Positions 25,316 through 37,400 of a DNA stretch of 64,000 bases are shown piece by piece (within the stretch, counting starts at the first letter, position 1; every line of letters starts with the position of its first letter). Made by a program: the position numbers and the translations under genes. This stretch comes from Sindora glabra (taxonomy: Eukaryota > Streptophyta > Magnoliopsida > Fabales > Fabaceae). Location: assembly GCA_020226215.1 (NCBI GenBank), contig CM035227.1, positions 7,123,343 through 7,187,342 of the forward strand, in the 5' to 3' direction. The notes under the pieces were generated by a model. The model searched no databases, had not been told where the DNA came from, and saw nothing but the letters and a program-made list of their open reading frames with translations.

Positions 25316-26038
25316 GTGGCGTTTAGTTTACGAAATCTTACATTCCCAAGAAAGTATATATTTATGAGAATGTGATTCCTGATTCCTGAGAATTTAATTA
25401 ATAGGAATGTAAAATTCTTATGTTTGGTTCACTATAAATTTTTCTGAGAATATTTTACCAAACTTATATATATATTATATTACTATGTTTGGTTTAATTT
25501 GATATTGCTGAGAACCTTGAAATTATTTTAAAAATACTCTTATCAAATTTTTTTATCATAAAATATAACATAATAAATTATATTTTTATTTAAAACTACA
25601 TAAATAATAAAGAAATTTAAATCTAGTGAATTAAAATTTAATATTTAACATCTAAAAATTTATTAAAATAATAGAAAGGAAATTATAGTTAAAAAATTAA
25701 TGTGTATTTCTTAGCAATAAAAATATTTTAAAAATAAAGTGATAATTATTTTTTAGTTTAAATTAAAAATTATTTGATAAAGTAATAAATAAGAAAAAGA
25801 ATTAAATGTGAGGATAAATTTATCTTTTTATTTTACCACTAGCATTCCTGTCCTATAGGATTCTAAGATTCCCACTTCCCTCCATGGAAATATTTTAGGA
25901 GAAAGTTAGGCAAAAAATATTCCTAAAAATATGATATTTTCAAGTATTTTTTTCAAATTTTGAACTAAACATGAGAATGTAATATTCCTCTAAAATATTC
26001 CTAGGACTATTAAAAATATTTCGCAAACCAAATGCTAC
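25316..26038. mobile_element. Harbinger/Tourist-like MITE nested in the MULE
   Basis: A non-coding AT-rich block of about 720 bp with terminal inverted repeats: GTGGCGTTTAGTTTACGAAA at the left and GTAGCATTTGGTTTGCGAAA at the right on the opposite strand. The GTTTGGTTTGCG style of terminus is common in PIF/Harbinger MITEs. The flanks end ..TTGAA and resume TAATTG.., compatible with a 3-bp (T/G)AA target duplication carrying one mutation. Skipping the block restores the transposase reading VNIELYEYDEV, which supports insertion into a once-open frame. Confidence 0.8.
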
Positions 26039-27151
26039 CTAATTGTATGAATATGATGAAGTTTCTGAAAGAGGCTGAAGAATTAGGTTACACTAATATT
26101 AAATGTTACTACTGCAAATTTCCTAGGGAACCATTTGATATTGGAATGACAAGGATGCTAAATAAGGACCATGTTAAAACACCAGTGAAAATAATGAAAG
26201 AAAAGGATCATAAAAGAGTAAAGGTTTATTTTGAACATAATGATGATATTTGTTATGAGATGAATTTGATTGGACCCATAACAATAAGTGAAAGAACTCC
26301 AACACAACACAAAATGATATAATTAAGCTAGAGGTTAATGATGTAAAGTTTAGAATTGATGAAGACCCTGACTTTAAGTAAGGTGAAGAAAATGATGACT
26401 CTTAATTATCAAAATTTGAAGACAACTCAAATAAGAAAAAAAATGATCTATCTGACAAAGGTGTTGATCGTAATCTTTTCAAGGATGTCAATGAATGGAT
26501 GTATTGGCCAAGATAACCTTTAAATGTAGCAAGAAAATATATAAACCAACCATATAAAAAAGACATTGGTGATGAGGAGAATGCATCTGAATATGAAGAC
26601 AGTGACAACCTTAGAAGTGTAGATAGTGGTAATAATAGTGATTATGGTATAAAGAAGAAAAGATACAAAGAATTTAATGCAAAGGCAGATTTGCATGAAG
26701 ATGTTCATTTGGAGGTTAGGATGAAATTTGATTCCCATGATACTTTAGAAAAAGTTATCTTTAAATGGACAATTAAACATAGGTATGATGTAGTATTTCC
26801 ATATAGTGAAGCTAGTAGAATTATTGGTGTTTGCAAGGAAAGGTGTGGTTGGAAAATAAAGGGATCATAGCACCAAGATCGACAGTACTTCTAAGTGAAG
26901 ACTTTTCACAACAACATAAGTGTGGGAGGCATAAAAAATGTAGTAGGGTTATTACAAAATGGTTAGGGAAAAATATTTAAAGACTTTTAAAAGTAATCCA
27001 TAATTGGAATGTAATGTAATAAAAAAGGATTTTTATAGAAAGTCTAGCTTTAAAGTCAGTATAAATAAGTGTTATAAAACTAAGAGAATTCCTATGAAGC
27101 TGATATTTAGAGATGATAACAAACAATATTCAAAACTTAGAAGGTATGGAG

Positions 27152-27156
27152 CTACC
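27152..27156. repeat. Target-site duplication CTACC, left
   Basis: Identical to 28824-28828 on the other side of the solo LTR. Confidence 0.9.
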
Positions 27157-28823
27157 TGTTGATGTGTGTCCTAGGAACCAATTATATAGATGATTGAAAT
27201 AATACACAATATATTATGTTTTATTTCAGATAATTTAATTATTATATTTTATTTTCATAATTTTATTACTATTCTACACGATTTATAACTTAATATAATA
27301 ATTATTCTTGGAATAGCTTCGCTATTCCTAAAATACCCCTCGTCAAGTATTATTATGAAAAGGATAGTAATAATACATCGAGACTAGTATGTATAGTGAT
27401 TAATGATTACGAATCATGGATATGTGATATCAAGTCAATATATGAGTATATTATTAGTAAACAATGTATTGGATTGACCCACTATGAGAATATTGTATGA
27501 ATAGACGTGTCATAAATTATTCTCATATGATCACAAATACACATAAACCTTTGACCTAAAGTCACTACGATTCTCTATATGAGGAATTACTCACTTTAAT
27601 ATTGTCATATATCACCTTTAATCAGGATGATGAATAAAGCATTGATTGGGTGTGTCATGAATCATGCGGAGGGAAGTGAGTAATATAGATGAGATTTTGT
27701 TACTTTTGTATAAAAGAGAAATATCCTTGGGCCCCTTGATTGAGTAAGACTTAGAAATGCATGGACATGCTCAATTGGATTAATATGTGATATTAATCAT
27801 TTATTTTAAATCTACTCAGTATCAAGAAATATAAATTGAACATTGATGAGTATGATACACTCCATGCCTCCAGTTCAATTTGGATGTTATTACAAAAGGG
27901 ATTATGATGCAAAACGTTAATCATGTATTAGGTGAATGTTGAATCACAAATATTCTTACTACTTGAATGGCAGTGATGTATTGCTAGATACCGCTCACTG
28001 TTTATGACTCAATAATGAGTCATTGTCAACGTATAAGAACCTACAGGGTCACACAAAAGGAGTAGGGAATAAGATAATAGTTAATTGAAGTTTAATTAGA
28101 TTAATATCCAATTAATTGAACTTATTTTCGTATATATATATTATTAAATAATAATATTTTTTTTCACGTAATAAATATAATTATTATTATATGATATTAT
28201 TTGAATATTAAAGTAATATCAAATAATTACATTATCAGATATTAGATAAATATATTATGAGATAATATTATTTTAATATTTGATAACTATGTGCAATTAT
28301 CTAATAATTAAGATATTTATATTATGAGATAATATTATTATCTAATATTAGATAATTAATAGGTAAGTCCTATCCTCTTCCCATTATCTCTAGGATAAGG
28401 ATAAGATGAGTTGTTAAGTGTGATTAGGATTTTAGAAGCATTATCCTAGTAAGACTAAGATTGTGGCTTGCCTAAGTTCTATAAAAGGGACTTGTGGGCA
28501 TCACTTTTATACATACGCTCATAAGCTTCCCAAAATCCTAAATCACTAAAAAAATATCCAATCCTAAATCCTAGAGAGAAAAACGCATCCTAGCAGATTC
28601 GTGGAGGGTGAGAGGTCGTTGTTCACTCCATATGGAGACCGTAGAGATGCTGTACCTTTCGATCGGCATTTGATTCATCCGCTCTCAAGTTTTAATTAGT
28701 AGAAACACGAATGCCCAATAGGTAAAATCCTAATAATTGATTTATGCTTTTTGCATGGATTCTAGGTAGAATTCATATCAATTTTTGAATTTCTGCTGCA
28801 TGTGATAATTCGAATTCCCAACA
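27157..28823 (+). mobile_element. Solo LTR of an LTR retrotransposon (1667 bp)
   Basis: Begins TGTTG and ends CAACA, so it has the canonical TG..CA ends in a 5-bp inverted repeat. It is flanked by the perfect 5-bp duplication CTACC. No gag-pol or primer-binding site is present between the duplications, so only one LTR remains. A TATAAAAG-like box near 28480 marks the likely LTR promoter. Joining the flanks with one CTACC restores the host transposase frame as YGATILQSNVGF. The orientation is my inference from the TATA box; the superfamily (Copia or Gypsy) cannot be decided from the LTR alone. Confidence 0.93.
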
Positions 28824-28828
28824 CTACC
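28824..28828. repeat. Target-site duplication CTACC, right
   Basis: Identical to 27152-27156. Confidence 0.9.
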
Positions 28829-31800
28829 ATCTTACAGTCTAATGTGGGATTTACTATGAAAATCCACTTGAATGGTGGTGTTTTTGAAAGGTTTTATATG
28901 TGCCTAAATGTGTGCAAGAAAAGATTTCTAAAAGAATGTAGGAAAGTAATTGGTATTGATGGTTGCCATCTAAAAAGAAGATATAAGGATCAATTGCTTT
29001 TTGCTATAAGGAGGGATGCTAGTGATAATATGTTTCCATTAGCTTTGGAAATTATGGAAATAGAAAACAAAGAAACATATAGGTGGTTCCTATAGATATT
29101 TTTTAAGGATTTGGGTCTGTTCAAGAGATGAGATGGTTATTCATGTCTGATCAGCAAAAAGTAAGTATTACTTTAGATTTTTTCATGTGAACTTATTTAT
29201 ATTTTACTTTGACTAACTTTTTTCTTTTTTTTTTGTTAGCCCTGTGTTAAAGATTAAAGTATGTGTTTAAAGAAATTATGCTTAACACAAACTATAAATT
29301 ATGTGTTAGGCATTTTTATTCCAATTTTAAGAAATAAGGCTATAAAGGAAAGACATTAAAGGATTTGATGTGGAATGCAACAAGGGCTTATATAGAATTC
29401 GAGCACAACCGATATATGTAAAAGATTGAAATAATTAATGGTGGAGCATACAACTAGTTAAAAAGATTAGATCCAAAGCTATGGTGCAGGTAATTTTAAA
29501 GGGAAATGTTGTTTCTAACATTATTATTAATTTCTAGTTGACAATAAGTATAGACATTACAATGATGTGCACTTTTAAATTTGCATAGGCTCAGGAATAA
29601 TGTTTGTCATGCTAAGTTTTATAGGATATGCATATGATAATAATCTACATGGTGGTGATACATTTTTATATATTATGTAGGGTAGAAGATAATTTGCAAG
29701 ATGTTATTGAGTTATGAAGTTATATATCTTATCTTGCTATTTTTCACATGTATGCTTGTAGTGATAACCTTAAGTGTAACATGCTACTAAACAACATCTG
29801 TGAGACATTTAATGCATACATCAAGGAATCAAAGAGACAAACCTATCATAACTATGATGGAAATGATAAGGAGATAGTTAATGAAAAGATACCATATCAA
29901 GAGAGTTAGCATGTTACAGTACTCATAAATAGTGTGCCTAAGGATTTTACAGAAGCTAGAGTTGTCTAAGGTTGATGCTAGGAATCGAATAACCACTTTT
30001 GGTGGAAATAATACATTTGAGGTCAAACATTATGATAGTAACCAAAATGTTGTCAACTTACTTGAAAGAACATGTACTTGGAGGAAATGGTAGTTTATAA
30101 AGATCCTTTATTGCTATAGTGTGGTAATAATTTACAAAGATAAGGGAAGGCTTGAAGACTATGTGGACAATTATTATTCCAAGGAAACTTTCCTTAAGTG
30201 TTATGCTTATCACATTAATCCAATGTCAAGAGAAGAAATATGGCCTGATCTTAAACATGTGGAGATCTTGCCTCTAAAGGTGAAAACCCTGATAGGAAGG
30301 CCTAAGAAAAAAATAATTAAAGAAGAAAGTGAGCTAAACAATCCAAAGAGAATGAGTAAGAAAGGAATAAAAATAAAGTGCTCTGACTATGAAAATTATG
30401 GCCATAATTCCTAAAGTTATAAGCAACTAAAGACTTCAGGGTTGAAAGATCATAAAAACAAATGCAAAGGGCAAAAGTATATGGGACCTGATTAGTGTGA
30501 ATCTATAGCTGGATCTATTGTTAAAGGTGAAGTTGGTGGACCAATTGTTAAAGGTGAAGCTAATACATTTACTAATGGAGGTCAAGCTGATGCATTTACT
30601 AATGGAGATTAAGCTACTGTATCTTCTCAAGAGGTTGTAACCCGCCAAGTGATGGATTCATATAATGCTTAATGTCTTATCTATTTTGTCTTTCTTGACT
30701 TTAATTTATGTGTTTTGTAGAGTGAAAACACTTAAGGCCGAAAAAGTAGTCCACAAGCTAAAGCATTAATACCAAAGTCACTAAAGTTAAGGAAAAGGAA
30801 TCCAATGCAAATACATTATGCTGGCTAAGTGGGGTCGTGAGCAGCTAGAAGTGGAAGAAGGGAATCTATTTTACCAATTCCCAAGCTAAGGACTTTATAC
30901 AATTTGAGACTAATTTGGAGACTAAAATGTAATGGTCTTTTAAAACTCATTTTGGAGAATTTAGAGTGGGAAATGACCAATTTTAGTACTTTTTTTAGTA
31001 TGTACAAATGACAAGATACTTTAATGTGGTCACTTTATATTTTAGGATTACTATATAATGTTTGAGAAATAAGTAGTTAAATGTTCTACTTCTTTTAACT
31101 TTAAAGTTGTTGATATTTTCCTTTTTATGGAGTTAGGTGGTTGTATATGAAAAATATTTTGGACTAAGGTTAAATTTTAGAGTTATTTAGTTATAAAGAA
31201 TAGGCTTAGGTGGTTGTATGTAAAAAAAAGAAAGTTTTAATAATTGCACATTGTTGAATTAGAAAATTTAATTAGAATTGGCTGTAATAATTGCACACTA
31301 TTGGTTCATGAGTATTTTTACAAGTTGTATTTTATTTTAGGAAGGAGCCATGACTAAGAGAGGAAGATAAAGGAAAAAGATTTGTGCTTTTAAATCCTTT
31401 AAATTGCCTTTTAATGGAAAAATTAATGACAAAGAGACTATTTCAACTTGGAAATATTGTAGTCACTTGGGGTTCAAAGAAGCAAAAACTAGTGACACTT
31501 CCCCAAAATAAGTGAATATAAGAAGGATTGTAATATTTTTCTCATAGGAATATAAGCCCTTTATAACTAGTATTAACTATGCCCAAAAATCTTGAGTTAC
31601 AATAAAAATGCTAAAGCTTATTTTTATCCTTGTTATATGTTTATCAATGGCAGGTCTTAACTCGACATAAAATAGGTAACGACATTATTACAACAATCAT
31701 TTATATTGTTGCCATTGTGTGGTCAATTACAATAACAAACCATGAAATAGGAAAAACGACTAACATTGTTCTTTCCTTAATTTAGATGAATCTTAACTTT

Positions 31801-32209
31801 AGTTGCCTCAATTGAATGTTGCAAACTTAGTTACAGTAAATGAAAACTAGATTATACTAGTTATAGTAAATGAAAACTAGTTGTATCATTTACCCTACCT
31901 AAAAAATTGCAAAAATTTAGATTGCCTAACCTTGCACACCCATAAAAATGCCTTCCATTATTTACCCTTGCAGCATATATTTGCGCTTGAGATTGGAGTT
32001 TGTAACCATAGAAGTGAGCTAGCCATTCGATCTAGGAAGAAGAATGATGATGTTAGATGGATTTTGGGAAAATTAAAATTTGATATTTTTTTAACTTTAT
32101 TTGATTTTTTTTCCTGACATGGAGTGTATTTTAATGAATATAATGAAATAAATAATGACATGAAATTATAATAAAGGCCACCAATCATAAATTGACACAT
32201 GGTACCTAG

Positions 32210-32230
32210 ATCACATGATGATCATGTGAT
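32210..32230. repeat. Perfect hairpin near MULE 3' end
   Basis: Arms ATCACATGAT and ATCATGTGAT around a single G, just inside the right terminal repeat. Confidence 0.75.
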
Positions 32231-32242
32231 GGATGGAATCTG

Positions 32243-32358
32243 TCATTAAAATTAATGGTAGGTGTAAATTCAAGTTTTCTAATACTTTGAAGGGATTATT
32301 TCCAAGTTCTTATAATACAAAGGGGTAAAATCCAATGAAGCTAATTTGTAATTTTCTC
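32243..32358 (-). repeat. MULE 3' terminal inverted repeat
   Basis: Reverse complement matches 24150-24280; see the element entry for shared blocks. Confidence 0.8.
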
Positions 32359-33889
32359 TCTTTTTTTTTAATACTTATCTTCGCAAGTAAACATAGACCA
32401 CTAGTATATTGTTCCCGGTCATATTCAATTTAATTAAAGTTTTAGGCGGAAAGATAGAAAATAAGGAATTTTTTTTTGAAGTTTTATCTTTTCTATTATT
32501 TGAATAGAGAGAAGAGAAGTAAAAAAAAAAAAGAAAATATAAAAATAAAATATATGATTGTTATTTTTAAAAATTTTTTTATATTCAAATTTAAAGTATT
32601 TCTCTTCTTTTTTATATTTTCTCCCTAGACAAATAAAAGGTAAAAGAAATTCCTCCCTCTGGTTAGCTTAGAAGGATCTTCCTTTCTTTCTCAGGTTTGT
32701 TCCGGAATTGATGATTGTCTTTTATATTTTGATAAAGAAAGGGATATTTAAAATAAAATTCTCAAATTTAGAAGATAATTTCTGTATTATTACTATTTTT
32801 CTAAGAATATATCCAACTCATGCAATATCATTCATCTTTTGTGGACTACAATACTCAACAAAACAGATAGTACACAGATAACAGATAATTTAATAGATTT
32901 TTTTTTCTGGGAGGTTTATTTAATACGGTAAGGTTGGCATAAAATATGCATAAAAATATTATCCAATTCACTTAAACATATAAGTTATATGTATGGAAGT
33001 CTAATACGATTTTATAATTTTAAAAATTAAAAATAGTTTATTATTAAAAAATAATAAAATTAATAATTTCATTTATGTAATTATAAAATATTAGTATAAT
33101 AATTTTTAAATTATATAAAATTATAATATCAATCATAAATAATAATTCATATAAATATTTTTATTTTTTATATAGATAATTTTATCCCTAACTTATTGTA
33201 TCGAAAGACAAAATTATATATAAATTATTATTTAAAAATAAAATTATAATTTTGTATAATTTAAAAATAATTTTACCAACACTTCATAATTGTAGAGATA
33301 AAACTATATATTTTATCATAAAAATATATATTAATCAATATCAATATTATTATTTTATTATTATCTACATCTAGATTAGTAAATTTATATCTATCTATCT
33401 ATTCTACATAATCTACTTCTATAAAATAATTATTGAATTATATAAAATCATAATTTTATTCCTAAATTATAGTTCAAATAAATAATTTTATCTTTTCATA
33501 CAATAATTTAAAATTTAAATTATTTGTAAAAATATGTATTGATAAATAAAATTATCTATAAAAATTATAATTTAAGGATAAAATTGTAGTTAGATATAAT
33601 TTAAAACTATTTTGCCAGCATTTTATAAAATTAAGGATGAAATTATTAAATTTTTTTAACCTTTTTTTTATATATCAATATTATTGGATAATATAAATAT
33701 AATATAATATATTTTATTTTAATTATAAAAACACTTGAAATGATTTGAAGATTAATTCAATTTATCATACTTGACTATGGTTCTATTTTTGTAAAAAAAA
33801 AAGGTTAACTTATAATTTATTCATCAGATTAGTAAGTGAAAATTAGTTTTTAAAGGTATTTCATATATTAAGTTAATAAAAAAATAAAT
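32359..33889. other. Very AT-rich intergenic DNA
   Basis: No coding potential. Short A/T runs and locally repeated motifs such as AAAATTATAATTT and GGATAAAATT suggest more decayed repeat DNA, but no element ends could be defined. Confidence 0.45.
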
Positions 33890-34301
33890 TATAATTTAAT
33901 AAATTATCTTGAGTAATTTATAATTTCACCTCTCTAATTTTTTAAATTTATCATTATTTCTTTTTATTAATCTATAATCTATACCTTCCATAATATAAAT
34001 CTATATATATTTTTTATAAACTATAATAAGTTTAATTTAACATAATTATATTTTAATTTTAAACTATAAATATATAAAAATATGTATATAAATAAATATT
34101 TAGTGTCCTAAAATATAATTGTATAATTATAATTAAGAGTAATTATGATTTTATTATAAACAATAAAATAAAAAGTATGTAAGTAAATAAATATATAAAT
34201 TTATAAAATATTATTAATTAAATATTAAATATTTTATTTTATTTTTGAACATATTAATTGAACTAATATAATTTAATATTTAGATAAATATGAATTATTT
34301 T

Positions 34302-34310
<9 letters not shown>
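33890..34310. repeat. Dispersed AT-rich repeat (copy B, like peroxidase intron 3)
   Basis: Parallels 12270-12715 in order and orientation. It shares AAATATATAAATTTATAAAA and ATTAAATATTAAATATT and ends near a stretch of the form TAAATAT(G/C)AATTATTTT. It abuts the (TA)n tract that precedes the satellite array. Confidence 0.6.

Positions 34311-34367
<57 letters not shown>
34305..34367. repeat. (TA)n microsatellite, about 31 units
   Basis: An uninterrupted TA run of 63 bp, the longest simple repeat in the window. Confidence 0.95.
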
Positions 34368-34369
<2 letters not shown>

Positions 34370-34499
34370 CTATTAATGTATCATTTTATGTTATTTTGTA
34401 ATTCAAGTAATTCGACAATTAATTTTGATAAACACTTCTCAACTATTAATCATAAGTTATCATTTTTAACTTATTTGCTATTAATTAGTTTATTAACTA

Positions 34500-37400
34500 T
34501 CAGTTAGTTTATCAGTTATTTATACAAAATGAAATCTATATATATTTTATTTTTAACTTTTATCTTACTTTATGGCTTATCCATTGTTCCTCTTTTTTTT
34601 TTTTATTTCATTAATTTGTCTCATTGTACATTTGCCTTTTTTTTCCTTTCTATGTCAATTATCATTTTTAATAACTTAGATACTAATATTATAAAACAAT
34701 ATAAATATAACATGATATATATAATTTTATTATAAAAATATATTAATTAAATTAAAATTTTAGTACAAGAAATATTAATTAAAATATTTAATTGCATATA
34801 GTATTATTTAATAAAAATATTAAAAAATTAAAATCAAACGTATTTATTTAAATTTTGTATATATTTTCTTAATATCAATTTTTGAGTGCTATATTTTAGA
34901 TTGATTTCTATCAATTGGTATTTTGTCAAAATTTCACAATTGACGCATTGTTTCATTTTTTTTTATTTATACTATTGTATATTTTTTCATGTTTAATTTT
35001 GTTAGTTTTATCTTAGATATTAATATCATCGAGTTGTATAAATATAATATAACATATTTTTTTGTTATAAAAATATTTTAAATAAGTTACAAATATTTAA
35101 CTTAATTGAAGTACTTAATTTCACACTTTATTTTTAACTTTAATATTAATTTATAGCACACCCACTAATTATTTATTTATTTATTTTATTGCATATTTTT
35201 TATTTTTCTATATTTACTCCCATAGTTTAGACACTAATATCATTAAAAAAATATATGTATAACTAGATATATGTTACATTTTTTAAAAATATTTTAATAA
35301 ATATTAAAATTTAATTTAATTAAATTACGTAACTATATTATCTAATTTTAACTTTTATATTTATTTACAATTCACTGATTATTCCTTTTTTTTATTTGTT
35401 TGATTGCATGGTTTTCTCTTTTATGGCCATTATTATTGCTTACAACTTAAATATTAATATTATAAATTAGGTAAGTAATGATATATTTAATTTTATTATA
35501 AAATATATTAAATAAATTGAAATTTTAATATAATAAAATTAATTGAAAAATTAATCATATAACATTTTATTTTGAAAAAATATTTAAAAATTAAAATTAA
35601 AATTTATTTATTTAAATTTTTAATATTTTCATAATGTCAATTATTAAATGCTATATTGAAAATTAAATATATATTAATTAAGGTTTTATCCGGGTTGTAA
35701 ACTGATAGGCTACTTAATTTTTCTAGCTACTTTATTCTATATTTTTTATTGTTTGATTTTTATTTTTATAGTTTAGATACTAATATAATTAATTAGTATA
35801 AATATAATATAATATATTTTATTTTTATTACAAAAATATTTTAAATAAATTGCATATTTATTTTAATTGAATTACTTAATTATGTATTTTACTTTTTAAC
35901 TCTTATGTTGCTTAACATAAGAATTAGATATTCTTCTTTTTATTTATTCTATTGCTGTTTTGCATTTTTCTTATTTTATATTATCACTCTTATTATTTAT
36001 AGTTTAGATAATAATGTCATCACGAATTAAACATAAAACATAATATAATTTAATTTAATTTTAAATAAATTAAAATTTTATTTCAATTGAACTACTTAAT
36101 TATATTTTTATTTTTGACTTTTATATTACTATATAGTTCACCAATTATCTCTCTTCTTTTTATTTATATTCTATTACATATTTTTTTTCTTTTTACTACT
36201 ATAGTTTATCACTTAGATGTAAATATTACAAAATAGAATAGATATAAAATGATCAATTTAAAAAGTATTTTAAGTAAATTTAAAATTTAAAAATAAATTT
36301 TTTAGCTTAAATAATTAATTATTAATTTCATTATTTAATAAAAATTTAAAATTTATTAATATTATTACAATTTTATAACTCAGTAGTGTTTCAATTCATG
36401 CTATCTTTTTTTTTATATTCACTTATTTTATTTATAAGTTATGTGCTAGAATTTAAATTTTATTCACCATCAATGTAAATTAACTTGATATTATCACTTA
36501 TTAACATATTATTATATTAATTAAAAATTATTAAAAAAATTTTGTTACTAGTCAAAGTTTTTTCAAAGTTTTTTAATCATTACTACTTTTTAAATATTTT
36601 TTTTCTTTTTATTTATTGATAGCATAAAATGTTTTATACTATCAGTGGGTAAATCTTAAACTTTACACACTAATATTACTAAGTAATATAAATAAAATAT
36701 GTTATATTTTATTTTTATTAGAAATAATTTAAATATTTGACTTAAATAATTTACTTAATTAATTTTTATATTTTTAACTCTTATAATACTTATTATGAGA
36801 GCCATGTCATCCTTTTTTTATTTTTTCATTACATATTTTTCTCTTTTTTTCAATATCACTTATGTTATTTGTAACTTATATGCTAATATTATTAAGAAGT
36901 GTGCACATGATATGATATATTTTATTTATTATTTTATTTTAAATTAATTAAAGATTTAATTTAATTAATTAATTTAATTAATTATTCTATTTTAACTCTT
37001 ATATTAATTTATAACTTATCTGTTATTTTTATTTTTTATTTGTTATATTGCATATTTTTTTCCTTTTCATGTCCATTTTCATTATTTATAATTTATATTA
37101 TTAAATAATATATAATATGGTATATTTAATTTTAATATAAAAATAGTTTACACAAATTAAAATTTTAATTTAGAGAGTATTATTTGAATTATATAGTCAA
37201 AAGTTTTACTTTTTAGAAAATTAATAAATTTGAATTAAATTCATTTATTTAAATTTTATTAACATTTTTATATCAATTTTCAAGACCAATATTTTAAATT
37301 ATATATGATTTTTTGTTCCCATATTATTTGTATTTTTTATTTACTTTATTACATGTTTTTTATTTACTTACAATTTAAAAATCAATATCACCAAATAATA

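Larger units (their letters stand above)
25180..30660 (+). pseudogene. MULE transposase (MuDR type), inactivated
   Basis: Recognisable blocks occur in order on the plus strand: an N-terminal HYGG-like region (VDVVIHHGGRLGII) at about 25200; LGYTNIKCYYCKFPRE at about 26080; a MuDR DNA-binding block (VCKERCGWKIKGS) at about 26830; the DDE core start VIGIDGCHLKRRYKDQLLFAI at about 28950; MLLNNICETFNAYIKE at about 29780; and a tail ending KGIKIKCSDYENYGHNS with GRPKKK, the remains of the zinc-knuckle region, at about 30290-30410. Many stops and frameshifts separate them. The MITE at 25316-26038 and the solo LTR at 27157-28823 also interrupt it. It cannot encode an active enzyme; any internal promoter activity is unknown. 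Confidence 0.88.
24150..32358 (+). mobile_element. Decayed Mutator-like DNA transposon (MULE) with long TIRs
   Basis: The ends are long imperfect inverted repeats. Positions 24150-24280 start GAAAAAAATTACAAATTA, and 32358-32243 read on the minus strand start GAGAAAATTACAAATTA. Both continue with matching blocks such as ATTTTACCC, CTTG(G/A)AAATAA, AGTATTAGAAA and CATTAATTT(C/T)AATGA. Between them lies a broken MuDR-type transposase on the plus strand. Two later insertions, a MITE and a solo LTR, inflate the span; the original element would be about 5.8 kb. A 9-bp target duplication could not be recognised because the flanks are T-rich and divergent. Confidence 0.85.
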
